Positions 52,205-61,773 of a stretch of 64,000 bases of DNA are shown here, one piece after another; position 1 is the stretch's first letter, and each line of letters opens with the position of its first letter. Where the stretch lies: the NCBI GenBank assembly GCA_020634755.1, contig JACKBC010000002.1, positions 248,001 to 312,000 on the forward strand. Reading direction: 5' to 3'. The position numbers and the translations under genes were made by a program. The stretch is from Caldilineaceae bacterium. GTDB lineage: Bacteria > Chloroflexota > Anaerolineae > Caldilineales > Caldilineaceae. The notes beneath the pieces were generated by a model, which searched no databases, was not told the DNA's origin, and saw only the letters and a list, made by a program, of their open reading frames with translations.

Positions 52205-53644
52205 ATGCAGATTCAATCCAACAACTTTATTCCGGCCGCCGCGATTGCCGTGGCCAACAAGGAACAGCGCACCGCCGTCACTACCGGCACCGGCACGGCG
52301 TACAATCGCCGCCTGGCCGCCATGTTTGCCACCAGCCGCGACCACGGCGAGGCCATGCGCCAGCAGGCTGCCGCGGCCAAGCGACGTGCGCTCAACAATT
52401 TGCCTGCGCTGCTAGAGCGGGCCGAAGCCAACATGCAGGCCAACGGGATGCAGGTGCGCTGGGCCATCGACGCCGCCGAGGTCAACCGGCTGGTGTTGGA
52501 GATTGCGCAACAGCACGGCGTGCAGACCGTGGCCAAAAGCAAAAGCATGGTCACCGAAGAAGTGGGGCTGAATCACGCGCTGGAAGAACAGAACATCCGC
52601 GTGGTGGAAACCGACCTGGGCGAATACATTTTGCAGCTCAATCAAGAGCCGCCCAGCCACATTGTGACGCCCGTCATCCACAAATCCAAAGATAGCATTC
52701 GCGACATTTTCGAGCGCGAAATTCAGATGCCCCACACCGACAGCCCCGATGAAATGGCCCGTTTTGCCCGGCTCAAGCTGCGGCAAGATTTTCTGGCCGC
52801 CGACATGGGCGTCTCCGGCGGCAATTTTATTATTGCCGAAACCGGCACCATTTGCCTGGTGACCAACGAAGGCAACGCGCGCATGGTCACCAGCCTGCCG
52901 CGCGTTCACGTGGCGGTGGTGGGTATTGAAAAAATTGTCGAAACCGTAGAAGATTACGCCACGCTCACCCAGGTGCTGCCGCGCAGCGCCACCGGCCAAA
53001 ATCTGACTGTGTATACGCACATGGTCAACGGCCCCCGCCGCGCCCACGAAGAGGATGGACCGGATCATGTCTACGTGATCTTGGTGGACAACGGGCGCAG
53101 CCGCATCTACAACACAGAATATGCCGAGGCGCTGGCCTGCATTCGCTGCGGCGCTTGCCTTAACGCCTGCCCAGTTTACCAATCGACCGGTGGTCACGCC
53201 TACGGCTGGGTCTATCCGGGGCCCATTGGTGCGGTGGTCTCGCCGCTGCTGGTGGGACTCAAAAACGCCAAGCCGCTGCCCTATGCTTCCAGCCTATGCG
53301 GCAACTGCAAACAGGTTTGCCCGGTCGATATTGACATCCCGCGCATGTTGCTCGATCTGCGTCACGACCTGGTAGAGCAGGGCGATAGCGAAGGCGAATG
53401 GATGCTCGGCATGCGCGCCTGGGCCATGGGCAACAGCTCGCCTGCCCTCTACGCCATGGGGGGCAAAGTGGCCGGCTGGGCATCACGCGTGTTCCCGTTA
53501 TCCAAGTTGCCGGGTCCCCTGCAAGGCTGGACCAAATATCGCGATTTTCCCGAATTTGCGGAAAAACCGTTCAGAGAAATGTGGAAAGAGCGGCAGGCGG
53601 GGAAAAAAGCTGAACGAGATGAAGAGATATTGCGTAGTACGTAG
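52205..53644 (+). CDS. lutB: Lactate utilisation protein B (LutB/LldF-like)
   Basis: The 479-aa protein begins with a LUD domain ('VRWAIDAAEVNRLVLEIAQQ', 'KSMVTEEVGLNHALEEQNI', 'TGTICLVTNEGNARM'), followed by two [4Fe-4S] ferredoxin motifs, 'CIRCGACLNACPVY' near residue 314 and 'CGNCKQVCPVD' near 366, with electron-transfer function. The C-terminal LutB domain ends with 'FPEFAEKPFREMW'. All cluster cysteines are present. Confidence 0.95.
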   Translation: MQIQSNNFIPAAAIAVANKEQRTAVTTGTGTAYNRRLAAMFATSRDHGEAMRQQAAAAKRRALNNLPALLERAEANMQANGMQVRWAIDAAEVNRLVLEIAQQHGVQTVAKSKSMVTEEVGLNHALEEQNIRVVETDLGEYILQLNQEPPSHIVTPVIHKSKDSIRDIFEREIQMPHTDSPDEMARFARLKLRQDFLAADMGVSGGNFIIAETGTICLVTNEGNARMVTSLPRVHVAVVGIEKIVETVEDYATLTQVLPRSATGQNLTVYTHMVNGPRRAHEEDGPDHVYVILVDNGRSRIYNTEYAEALACIRCGACLNACPVYQSTGGHAYGWVYPGPIGAVVSPLLVGLKNAKPLPYASSLCGNCKQVCPVDIDIPRMLLDLRHDLVEQGDSEGEWMLGMRAWAMGNSSPALYAMGGKVAGWASRVFPLSKLPGPLQGWTKYRDFPEFAEKPFREMWKERQAGKKAERDEEILRST

Positions 53645-53762
53645 TGCGTGAACCAGTGTCGGAACTGGTAACGAAACAACTTTCTAAACCGGTACACGAA
53701 CCACGCCCTACGCAACAATGATTTCATTGCACAAAGCACAAAACTAGCTGAATTAATCAACC

Positions 53763-54407
53763 ATGAGCAGTCGCGAACGCATTCTCAACTCCCTACGCAA
53801 CGCCCCCCAGCCCTTTGGGCCAATTGAAAAACCGGCAACCTATCTGTCCATGACGCCGCTGGCCGACCGTTCTCCGGCCGCCCTGCGCCAGCGCTTTATT
53901 GCCGAAGCGGAAAAGCTTGCCTGCCATATACACGCGATAGATTCAGCAGCCCAGGCGCTGGAAACGCTGCTGGCGCTGCTGGCAGGCGATGAGCGCGTGA
54001 TATCATGGACGCCAGAGCTGCTGCCGCTGCCCAATCTGGCCGAAACGCTTACCCAGGCTGGCATTGCCTTTGCCGATCCCCGCGACCCCAGCGTGCGCGT
54101 GGGCCTTAGCGGCGTAGATGCGGCGCTGGCCGCCACAGGTTCGCTGGTGCTGGCCAGCGGCGGCGGGCAATATCGCACGGCCTCTTTGCTGCCGCCCGTG
54201 CATATTGCGCTGGTAAAAGAGTCACAGATTCTGTCCGATTTTGAGGAATGGATGACAATACAGCGCGCCCAAAAGCTAACGCGCTTTCGCCAATCCAGCA
54301 ATATTGTGGTAATCTCTGGTCCCAGCCGCACCGCCGATATTGCCATGCAGTTAATATTGGGGATGCACGGGCCTGGAGAGTTACATATTCTGCTGCTGGC
54401 AGACTGA
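53763..54407 (+). CDS. lutC: Lactate utilisation protein C (LutC, LUD domain)
   Basis: The 214-aa product has the LUD pattern 'MSSRERILNSLRNA', 'VGLSGVDAALAATGSLVLASG' and 'SGPSRTADIAMQLILGMHGP', which is the LutC signature (GpSRTaDIe..lv.G.HGP). It completes the lactate oxidase operon. A 118-bp gap separates it from lutB. No lactate permease or LutR-type regulator is adjacent. Confidence 0.94.
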   Translation: MSSRERILNSLRNAPQPFGPIEKPATYLSMTPLADRSPAALRQRFIAEAEKLACHIHAIDSAAQALETLLALLAGDERVISWTPELLPLPNLAETLTQAGIAFADPRDPSVRVGLSGVDAALAATGSLVLASGGGQYRTASLLPPVHIALVKESQILSDFEEWMTIQRAQKLTRFRQSSNIVVISGPSRTADIAMQLILGMHGPGELHILLLAD

Positions 54408-54911
54408 TTATCCAGGTTTTTATTATGGGCTCACGTTACGCAGCGACAGCCAGTTTGCGAAAGAGAAACAGCAACGTCGGCTCGCCGACGTTCCGCCAGG
54501 CTTGCGTAATATAAGTTAAGAAAATGTTATTGGGAGTATCTTTCCCCCATCTGTACCGTATTTTAAGTATTACATAAACGCCACAAATCACTTGACCACA
54601 GATAAGCGCTCATTAGCTGCCCCTATCTGTGGTCTTGCTCTTTTGTATACACGACCTACGCAGCGCACGCGGATCGTCAGAGTGCATAACATAGCTATAC
54701 TCCGGTTTTCATTCAGAGCTGAGTATAATGTGGGAATTTCCCCTCGAAGCTCGCGTAAGGCCTTTAGTCATCGTCCAGAAATAAGTTGGCGGCCAAGTTA
54801 TTTCTGGACAGACCCTTAGTTCTAGGATGGCTCTGTGCTCCGCACAACCGCCATCATACAAGTCCTAGCATAGCTGTTTTTGAACATAGTTCCAAAGCGA
54901 GAATATTAACA
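54408..54911. other. 504-bp non-coding gap with one MITE-like repeat
   Basis: Besides the repeat at 54435-54510, I see no gene. The frame that opens at 54786 upstream of the esterase lacks any signal or conserved sequence and is treated as non-coding. Confidence 0.6.
54435..54510. mobile_element. Dispersed ~78-bp MITE-like repeat, copy 3
   Basis: Starts GTTACGCAGCGACAGCCAG like copy 2 and ends GCGTAAT, with the inner palindrome GTCGGCTCGCCGAC. Lies just after lutC. Confidence 0.75.
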
Positions 54912-57746
54912 ATGCACAAATTTCAACTTCCCCCGCTGAAACGTCTATTTATTCTATTTCTCACCGCACTTTGTCTAATTCCAGTCGGATTCACCGTAAT
55001 GGCCGCTCCTGTCCAAGCTGCGGGCGGCGTCACCGTCAACTTTACGCAAGCACCCAAAGCTTTGCAGGTTTACCAGCGCGACCCTTCCACCAACAAAGCC
55101 ACCGTTGTCATCAGCGGTGAAGTGGCAACTGCTAGTCAAGATGAAATTATCGTCACGGCCACGCATCAAGGGACAAGTACGACAGAAGACACCGCCAGCC
55201 AAACCTTAAGCTACAGCGGCGGTGCGGCCCCCTTCTCCTTGTCTATTGCGCTGGATGCCGATCTGACGCGCTATCAAATTGAGGTGGTCGTGCGCAATGG
55301 CGCCACCAACCAGTCGGTCCTCACCGTGCAAGATGTGCTGGCTGGTGATGTCTATATCATTAACGGTCAATCTAACGCGGCGGCCCAAAAGCGCCCCGGT
55401 TCCGCCAGCGCCAATACCAACCAAGACATCTTCATTCGCTCTTTTGGCTATCGCGAAGTGAATAGCGAACATGCGTCAGACGGCAGTACAGTTGCCAATC
55501 CAGTCTGGACGCAAGCCAATGGGGATGGCGGCAGTGGCAATAGCGCCGTGGGCCAGTGGGGGTTGCGCATGGCCAAACGCGTCGTAGATACCTATAGCAT
55601 ACCGGTCGGTCTGATCAACGGTGCGGTCAACGGGTCCGAAATAAACAGCCATCTGCCCAATCCCAATGATCACGAAGACATTAACACCATTTATGGTCGC
55701 CTGCTCTGGCGCACCAACCAGGCCGGCGTGACCCAAAATGCGCGGGCGCTGCTCTGGTATCAGGGCGAGGCGGATAGCAAAACCACCTTGGCCAATGATT
55801 ATGCCGGCAAATTCGCCACGCTATACAATGCGTGGCAACAGGATTTTACTGGCCTACAACATATCTATTTATTCCAAAATCGCAATCTGTTGGCCACCTG
55901 TGGCGATCTAAAAACCCAAGAATCCATTGCCACCGTGCGTGAGGCCCAGCGTCGCTTTGCCGATATCTATGGCAACGTGCAGACCATGTCCACCACCGGC
56001 ATCGATCCGCAGATCAACGGCTGCCATTTCCCCTATGAAAACGGCTATGAAAAGATTGGCGACAATATCTTTCGGCTGCTGGCGCGCGATTTCTATGGCT
56101 CCGGCGACACGCAAAATATTGATGCGCCCAATATTGATTATGCCTATTTTAGCAATGGCGCCACCGAAGTCACCATTGTGCTGCGCGATGCAGACGACGC
56201 GCTGGTTTGGAACAATGGCGCTGAGCAGGACTTTCGCCTGGAGGGCAGTTCCACCATTGTGGCCAACGGTGGTTCGGTCAGCGGCAATCGCATCATCCTC
56301 ACCTTTCCCAGCAGCGGCAGTGGCGCCACCGGCATTTCCTATTTGGGCCACACCGGGCAAAATCCCGCTGTTCTGGGCGACGCATGGCAGGCCAGCGACG
56401 ACCCGCGCGTGGGCCAATGGGTCACCAATAGCAATGGGGTTGGCTTGCTGGCCTTTTATAACGTGCCGCTGAACCAGCCGCCCACAGTCTCCATTACCGA
56501 GCCCATCAACAATACCGTAGTGACGCTGGGCAGCAACGTCACCATCCGCGCCACGGCCACAGACAGCGATGGCGCCGTGGCCAAAGTTGAATTTTACGCC
56601 GACAGCACCCTGCTGGATACAGACACAAGTGAGAGCTATGAAACGGTCTGGACCAGCCCACCCGCCGGCACGTATCTGTTAAAAGCCAGAGCCATCGACA
56701 ATGGCGGCGCAATGGCCGATTCAGCGCCCATTACGCTCAAGGTGAACCAGCCGCCCACCGTGGCCGTTACGGCGCCCGCCGCCAACAGCGTCTTTGCCCA
56801 AGGGGAGCTCATTACCATTACGGCCAATCCAGCTGATGCCGATGGCAGCATGAGCAAAGTTGAATTTTATGCGGGCGCCAATCTGCTTTGCACCATAAAC
56901 AGCGCACCCTGGCAGTGTGAATGGAGCGACGCGCCTGCGGGCGCACATGTGCTGACGGCCCAGGCCACAGACAACGATGGGGCCGCGACGACATCAGCCG
57001 CAGTCAACGTAAGCGTCAACACGCCGCCAGCCATATCGATCACAACGCCGGCCAATGGCGCCACGTTTGGCGTTGGCGCCAACATAAATATGGCGGCCAA
57101 CGCAGATGATAGTGATGGCGCAGTCACAGAAGTGGTTTTCTACAGCAACAATACGCCGCTCTGCACCGATACGGCGGCCCCTTGGGAATGCCAGTTGCCT
57201 AATGTTGCCGCGGGCAGTTACACGCTGAAAGCCGTGGCCAAAGACAATAACGGCGCCGCCACCGAATCGACGCCCGTCACCATTGTGGTGACAACGACGC
57301 CGCCCACAGCGACGCCCACGCCCACCAATACGCCGCTGCCGACGTTTACGCCCACAGCGACGGTTGGCCCAGGCACGCCAACGCCCATTCCAGCCACGGC
57401 CACGCCCGTATCCAGCGCCACGCTGACCATTCCGGGCAACACCAGTGGCGCACCAGGCAGTCAATTTATCGTCATGGGCGCCAACTTCACGCCCAACGCG
57501 GTGGTTACGCTCTATGTAAATGGCGCCGCGCTGGGCTCGCTGCTGGCAGACGGCGCGGGTGGCTTCAGCGCACTGCTGGTCACCAACGAAGATTCGCCGC
57601 CAGGGCAATATGTGGTGACGAGCAGCGGTACAAATGCCGCGGTGGCCTTTACGCTAAATCTGGAACAGGGCCCGGTCACCGCTGACAACATTACGCCCAG
57701 CTTCCAACTACCACATGTGGTCTACATGCCGCTCATGCGCAAATAA
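54912..57746 (+). CDS. Secreted SGNH/sialate-O-acetylesterase-type protein with Ig-like repeats
   Basis: The ATG at 54912 gives 944 aa with a signal peptide (RLFILFLTALCLIPVGFTV then 'AAPVQA'). Residues about 140-410 form an esterase domain of the SASA/SGNH type: Ser block 'DVYIINGQSNAA', 'LLWYQGEADSK' and the catalytic His in 'GCHFPYENGYEKIG'. Then come a beta region, three Ig-like domains of about 90 residues each that begin 'PPTVSITEP', 'PPTVAVTAP' and 'PPAISITTP' and share 'GxxxxVEFYADxxLLxT', a Thr/Pro linker ('TPTPTNTPLPTFTPTAT'), and a final beta domain. The esterase probably removes acetyl groups from polysaccharide; the Ig domains are spacers or binders. Surface anchoring is not evident. 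Confidence 0.88.
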   Translation: MHKFQLPPLKRLFILFLTALCLIPVGFTVMAAPVQAAGGVTVNFTQAPKALQVYQRDPSTNKATVVISGEVATASQDEIIVTATHQGTSTTEDTASQTLSYSGGAAPFSLSIALDADLTRYQIEVVVRNGATNQSVLTVQDVLAGDVYIINGQSNAAAQKRPGSASANTNQDIFIRSFGYREVNSEHASDGSTVANPVWTQANGDGGSGNSAVGQWGLRMAKRVVDTYSIPVGLINGAVNGSEINSHLPNPNDHEDINTIYGRLLWRTNQAGVTQNARALLWYQGEADSKTTLANDYAGKFATLYNAWQQDFTGLQHIYLFQNRNLLATCGDLKTQESIATVREAQRRFADIYGNVQTMSTTGIDPQINGCHFPYENGYEKIGDNIFRLLARDFYGSGDTQNIDAPNIDYAYFSNGATEVTIVLRDADDALVWNNGAEQDFRLEGSSTIVANGGSVSGNRIILTFPSSGSGATGISYLGHTGQNPAVLGDAWQASDDPRVGQWVTNSNGVGLLAFYNVPLNQPPTVSITEPINNTVVTLGSNVTIRATATDSDGAVAKVEFYADSTLLDTDTSESYETVWTSPPAGTYLLKARAIDNGGAMADSAPITLKVNQPPTVAVTAPAANSVFAQGELITITANPADADGSMSKVEFYAGANLLCTINSAPWQCEWSDAPAGAHVLTAQATDNDGAATTSAAVNVSVNTPPAISITTPANGATFGVGANINMAANADDSDGAVTEVVFYSNNTPLCTDTAAPWECQLPNVAAGSYTLKAVAKDNNGAATESTPVTIVVTTTPPTATPTPTNTPLPTFTPTATVGPGTPTPIPATATPVSSATLTIPGNTSGAPGSQFIVMGANFTPNAVVTLYVNGAALGSLLADGAGGFSALLVTNEDSPPGQYVVTSSGTNAAVAFTLNLEQGPVTADNITPSFQLPHVVYMPLMRK

Positions 57747-57789
57747 CTGAGGGGTGTGCATAAGTGTTTCAGTCGAGTAGAGGCGCTTA

Positions 57790-57856
57790 GCGTGCGTTGC
57801 ACTGGCCGGCAAAATAGCCGGAAAACAGTGTCCGTGGCGGCCAGTGCGACGCACGC
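57790..57856. repeat. Large hairpin after the esterase gene (dispersed hairpin, copy 2)
   Basis: GCGTGCGTTGCACTGGCCG (57790-57808) pairs with 57838-57856 with one G-U, and an inner hairpin CCGGC/GCCGG sits in the loop. No T-run follows. It may mark the end of the esterase transcript. The left arm resembles that at 47970. Confidence 0.7.
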
Positions 57857-57921
57857 GGGTCTACAAGATATGGTGCACTCGAGTATCGAATTATGCAATC
57901 CCCTCAAATAACTCATGCGTA

Positions 57922-58015
57922 AATAAAAAGAGACCTCTCCACCCCCATGCCTTCCTTACCTGTTGCAACCAAGAAGGGCAAGATGCACAACGTGCATCAA
58001 CGGGGGGGAGAGGTC
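57922..58015 (-). terminator. Long-loop intrinsic terminator after selB
   Basis: On the minus strand GACCTCTCCCCCCC (58015-58002) pairs with GGGGGTGGAGAGGTC (57946-57932), followed by TCTTTTTATTT. The 55-nt loop contains a second perfect hairpin, GATGCAC with GTGCATC (57982-57998). It lies 8 bp past the selB stop. Confidence 0.7.
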
Positions 58016-58022
58016 GCCTAAT

Positions 58023-59963
58023 CTAGGCCATGCGCAGCACGCGTTCGTCGCCTTCGCGGCGGGTCACGCGCTGCGCATCCAGCTCTTCCAAGAGAGCCTG
58101 CACATATTTACGGCTGGTTTGAAAGAGATCGCGCGTCTGGGCCAAAGTGATTGAACCGTGAGCACGTGCAAATTCAATGACCTGTTGACGCATTGCGTCA
58201 AAATCGCTTTGGCGAAAGAGGACGCCGCCACCCAGCCGCACCAACTGCCCACTTGCCAACAAATAATCCAGCAGTTCTTCGCTATCGCCCAAGGTGCGCA
58301 AGCTGTCCTGGGCATTGGGCGGCGCATAAGGTGCGGCGGCAAAGGCCGCCAGCAGTTCGTCGATCATGGCCCGCTGATGGAGCGTCAGGTTGACCTGAAA
58401 ATCATGCAGCCACACCAGGTTGTCGTCGGCGTCTATGATTTCGGCTTTTTGCGCCTCTTCAATCAGCGCGTTGATAAAACGCACCGAAAGCGTGGCGGCG
58501 GGCTGAGCACTCTGCAAACGGCTGCGCAGTTCCCCGCGCGCCATTCCCTGGCGCAGCGGCGCTTGGGCGTGAAACGCGGCCAAAATCTGCCGCATCTGCT
58601 CCAACAGCCCTTCCCAAGCTTCCAGGGTGAGCAGGGTTGTATCGTTGCTCATGGCCAGGGCAAAAATCGCCCCCGCCGCGGTTAGCTCCTCAAGCGCATC
58701 CTGCGCGATCTCCAAATCCAGCCCGCTTTGGCCCATGAGTTCCGCCGGGGCCAAAGTGAGCGTCCGCGCCAACGTTTGCAGCAAAATTTCATCGGGCGCG
58801 CCGCGGGCCAGCGTTTTAAAACGCGCCAACACGCCGTCATCAAAGCGGCGCCAGCGCCGCCGCGGCTGCGGGCTGAGCACAACACCGCCGCCCAATGTGG
58901 CGCTGGGCGATGGCTGGCGCAAAATGTAGCGGTCGCCCGCCGCCACAATCACCGGCCGCTCCAGCTGAAGCTGCAACCAGCCTTCTTGGCCAGGTTCCAA
59001 CTTTTCCGCACCCAACAAACGCACCCGCGCCGGCACTTCGGCGGCGCCGCTAAAGAAATCGACGCGATAATTATGCTCCATGGCCTTGGGTGCATCGGCC
59101 AGCAGGCGGAACGAAACGTCGATGAGCAGCGAGCCGGTGATCGTGTCTGGCTTGATGACTACATCGCCGCGCCGAATTTCTTCGGTGCCCACACCGCTCA
59201 AATTCATGGCCAGACGGCTGCCCGGCTCCCCCTGCCAAATCTGCTTTTGATGCGTCTGCAAACCGCGGATGCGCGCCTGGCGTCCGCTGGGCTGAATCTC
59301 GACGGCGTCTCCCACGCGGAAATGACCGTCGCTCAACGTGCCGGTGACCACGGTGCCAAAGCCGCTCAAGGTGAAAATGCGGTCGATGGGCAGCCGCGGG
59401 CGAGCGCGATTCCGCCGCGGCGCCAGCTGGGCTAGCGTAGCCGCCACGGCGCGGCGCAGGTCATCCAGCCCGGCGCCGGTGGTGGCGCTGACGCGCACAA
59501 TTTCGGCATCGCCCAGACGCGTGCCGTGCAGCAGTTCCGCCACATCTAGCTCCACCAGGTCGAGCCACTCAGGCTCATCGATCAGATCCGTTTTGGTCAG
59601 CGCCACCACGCCCGCCGGCACCGCCAGCAGATCCAGGATGGCCAGATGCTCACGCGTTTGGGGCATGACGCCCTCATCGGCGGCAATGACCAATATGGCC
59701 GCGTCAATGCTGCCCACGCCGGCCAACATATTTTTGATAAAGTCGATGTGGCCCGGCACATCCACAATACCCACATTTTGGGTTCCAGGGGAGACGGCGC
59801 CGTCAGCGCCAATGAGAGGAAGATCGACCCAGGCAAAGCCCAGGTCGATGGTCATGCCGCGTGCTTTTTCTTCTTGCAGCCGGTCGGGGTCAATGCCGGT
59901 AAGCGCCCGCACCAGGGTCGACTTGCCGTGGTCCACATGGCCTGCTGTACCAATTACGCGCAT
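58023..59963 (-). CDS. selB: Selenocysteine-specific elongation factor (SelB)
   Basis: The 646-aa protein opens with an EF-Tu-like G domain, 'MRVIGTAGHVDHGKSTLVRAL', 'EEKARGMTIDLGFAW', 'DVPGHIDFIKNMLAG' and 'ALTKTDL', continues with two translation barrel domains and ends with winged-helix repeats ('FARAHGSITLAQTRDLFQTSRKYVQALLEELDA'), the part that binds the SECIS RNA. SelB delivers Sec-tRNA to in-frame UGA codons. selA, selD and the tRNA-Sec gene are not visible in the window. It follows a coiled-coil gene after 6 bp. Confidence 0.9.
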   Translation of the reverse strand: MRVIGTAGHVDHGKSTLVRALTGIDPDRLQEEKARGMTIDLGFAWVDLPLIGADGAVSPGTQNVGIVDVPGHIDFIKNMLAGVGSIDAAILVIAADEGVMPQTREHLAILDLLAVPAGVVALTKTDLIDEPEWLDLVELDVAELLHGTRLGDAEIVRVSATTGAGLDDLRRAVAATLAQLAPRRNRARPRLPIDRIFTLSGFGTVVTGTLSDGHFRVGDAVEIQPSGRQARIRGLQTHQKQIWQGEPGSRLAMNLSGVGTEEIRRGDVVIKPDTITGSLLIDVSFRLLADAPKAMEHNYRVDFFSGAAEVPARVRLLGAEKLEPGQEGWLQLQLERPVIVAAGDRYILRQPSPSATLGGGVVLSPQPRRRWRRFDDGVLARFKTLARGAPDEILLQTLARTLTLAPAELMGQSGLDLEIAQDALEELTAAGAIFALAMSNDTTLLTLEAWEGLLEQMRQILAAFHAQAPLRQGMARGELRSRLQSAQPAATLSVRFINALIEEAQKAEIIDADDNLVWLHDFQVNLTLHQRAMIDELLAAFAAAPYAPPNAQDSLRTLGDSEELLDYLLASGQLVRLGGGVLFRQSDFDAMRQQVIEFARAHGSITLAQTRDLFQTSRKYVQALLEELDAQRVTRREGDERVLRMA

Positions 59964-59969
59964 GAGAAT

Positions 59970-61295
59970 TTAACGTTGTCTGCCGTTGCCATTGCCGTTT
60001 TCCGCCGCCGCTTCGCCGGTCACTACGCCGGACGTGCGCCGAATGCCGTTTTGGTTGGCATATAGCTCGGCATTGCGCCGCTGTCGCTGCCAGCTTTCGT
60101 CCATGTTGCGCATCAATTCATCGCGCTCGCGCACAGAGGTTTGGATGCCGTTGAGCCAGGATTGGGCGTTGGTGAGGAAGTGCTCACTGTAGCTTTCCTG
60201 CAGCTTCCACAATTGACGAATGAGTGATTCATTGACTTTTAATTCGTGCTGAAGCGGCGGGAATTTCTCGACCACTTCCCGATTGTATTTGTCCTGCTCA
60301 GACCAGAGATGCTCCTGGCGCAGCTCATCTTTGCGCTGTCGTTTGTCGTATTCTTCGCGAAATTCGTCCATTTCGCGGCGCACGCGTTCTTCAGAGAGGC
60401 GCTGCAATTCTTGCACCTGGCTCTGTTCGCGCAAGATGAGATCCTTGAATTCCTGCATTTCTTGCACCACGCGACGGCTGGTTTCTACCTGCTGGGTAAA
60501 ACTTTGAATGCGCTCGTAGGCCTTGGCAATGGTCACCTTTTGCTGGTCCAACACCTCTTGCCAACGGGAGACGTTTTGCGTATTTTCGGCCAGCGCCACG
60601 CGCACCCGCTCCATAAACTTTTCCTGCTCATCTTTAACTTTCTGCACCATGGGCGGGAATTTTTCCTGCTCCACGGCCACGCGACGGGCAGCTTCTTCAA
60701 TAACGGCCACACGCCCCACATGGGCCTCAATGCGCTTGAACAGTTCGACCGTCTCTTGCTGCAATTGGGCAATGCGTTTGGTATCGCTGGTGCGCTGCTC
60801 GGCCAAAAAGGGAATTTGTCGGGTGCGCTCTTCGATTTCTTTGGCCAGCCCGCCGATCTGATTGCGCATGCCCATAATCAGCTCGGAAAGCCGGTCATCT
60901 TCCACCGAACGCACGTCAACCGCTTCTTCCAGGCGGGAGATGCGCGGCAGTTCGCGGCGCACCTCGTTGATTTCGCGCGCCAGCATTTCGCGGTCGCTCA
61001 AGCGGGAGCGCTCCAGCTCGCGCTGCCCCTGCACGCGATCCTCGCTGCTGCGTTCCACAATGGTAATCAGTTCCTGCTTGGTGTTTTCTACCACGGCCTC
61101 AATCTGGCCAAAACGGCCAAGCTGGCTATTGGTAGAAGCCAAGCGGGCCTCCAGCTCTTGAATGCGGCGCGCTTGCTCAATAATATCCGCCGACTGACTC
61201 TCCACCCGTTGCTGAAGCCGCGCGATTTCGGCGCGGTCCCGACGATGCTCTTCGTCCAACCAATTAACCATCTGGGCAAGTTGTGTTATATCCAT
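59970..61295 (-). CDS. Long coiled-coil protein, unknown function
   Basis: The 441-aa protein is almost entirely charged alpha helix with heptad repeats (for example 'ARRIQELEARLASTNSQL', 'EERTRQIPFLAEQRTSDTK') and a short Gly/Asn tail. There are no membrane segments and no known domain. A cytoskeletal or scaffold role is possible. The stop is 6 bp before selB, so the two are co-transcribed, although no functional link is obvious. A 14-bp minisatellite lies immediately upstream of the start. Confidence 0.8.
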   Translation of the reverse strand: MDITQLAQMVNWLDEEHRRDRAEIARLQQRVESQSADIIEQARRIQELEARLASTNSQLGRFGQIEAVVENTKQELITIVERSSEDRVQGQRELERSRLSDREMLAREINEVRRELPRISRLEEAVDVRSVEDDRLSELIMGMRNQIGGLAKEIEERTRQIPFLAEQRTSDTKRIAQLQQETVELFKRIEAHVGRVAVIEEAARRVAVEQEKFPPMVQKVKDEQEKFMERVRVALAENTQNVSRWQEVLDQQKVTIAKAYERIQSFTQQVETSRRVVQEMQEFKDLILREQSQVQELQRLSEERVRREMDEFREEYDKRQRKDELRQEHLWSEQDKYNREVVEKFPPLQHELKVNESLIRQLWKLQESYSEHFLTNAQSWLNGIQTSVRERDELMRNMDESWQRQRRNAELYANQNGIRRTSGVVTGEAAAENGNGNGRQR

Positions 61296-61773
61296 TTGCC
61301 TATACCCTCACATTATGTCTCGCACATGATGTCTCGTACATGGTGTTTCGTACATGATGTCTAGCAATGTCTAGCACATGGTGCTTTCGTTCGCGCACTT
61401 TATGTCTTGCACATGGTGCTTTATGTCTTGCACATGTATGCTGTGTACGGAAACCTTATTAGCCGTAAAATCGTTCCAACAGGGGAGAATGTTGCAATCG
61501 AAGGGGATGCATTGGACCATCTTGGTCGCGGCCGCTCATTCTATAAAATTGTCAATTTATAGAATCTATAGATAAAGCCTGGGCTAATAAACTGATTATA
61601 CCATTGTGGGCAACTCTGCCCAAACAGGTATATTATACAATAGAAGTACTATGGAAATATCCCGGGAAAATCTCCCGAGGCGGCAATCAGTTTGACCGAA
61701 GCGGGTTGGGCTGTTAAAATTATTATTGCCTATTTTTGTTTAATTAGGACCAGATTATGCGACTTGGTGTCTT
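61296..61773. other. 478-bp non-coding gap between divergent genes
   Basis: It lies between the coiled-coil gene (minus) and the glycosyltransferase (plus). The left third is a minisatellite; the rest is AT-rich and should hold both promoters, but no clear boxes stand out. Confidence 0.6.
61309..61437. repeat. 14-bp minisatellite upstream of the coiled-coil gene
   Basis: Four regular 14-bp units (61309-61364) such as CACATGATGTCTCG and TACATGATGTCTAG, then a shortened unit and longer irregular copies based on CACATGGTGCTTT up to about 61437. It starts 14 bp upstream of the ATG. Confidence 0.75.

Noticed and set aside
54786..54911. 42-residue N-terminal extension of the esterase
   Set aside because: It would bury the clear signal peptide that begins at 54912.
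57922..58022. tRNA-Sec next to selB
   Set aside because: The length and long acceptor-like stem first suggested it, but there is no TTCRA-type T loop and no UCA anticodon arm; a terminator fits better.
60246..61364. 372-aa plus-strand open frame
   Set aside because: Antisense to the coiled-coil gene; the Leu/Phe/His-rich sequence is a by-product of heptad codons.
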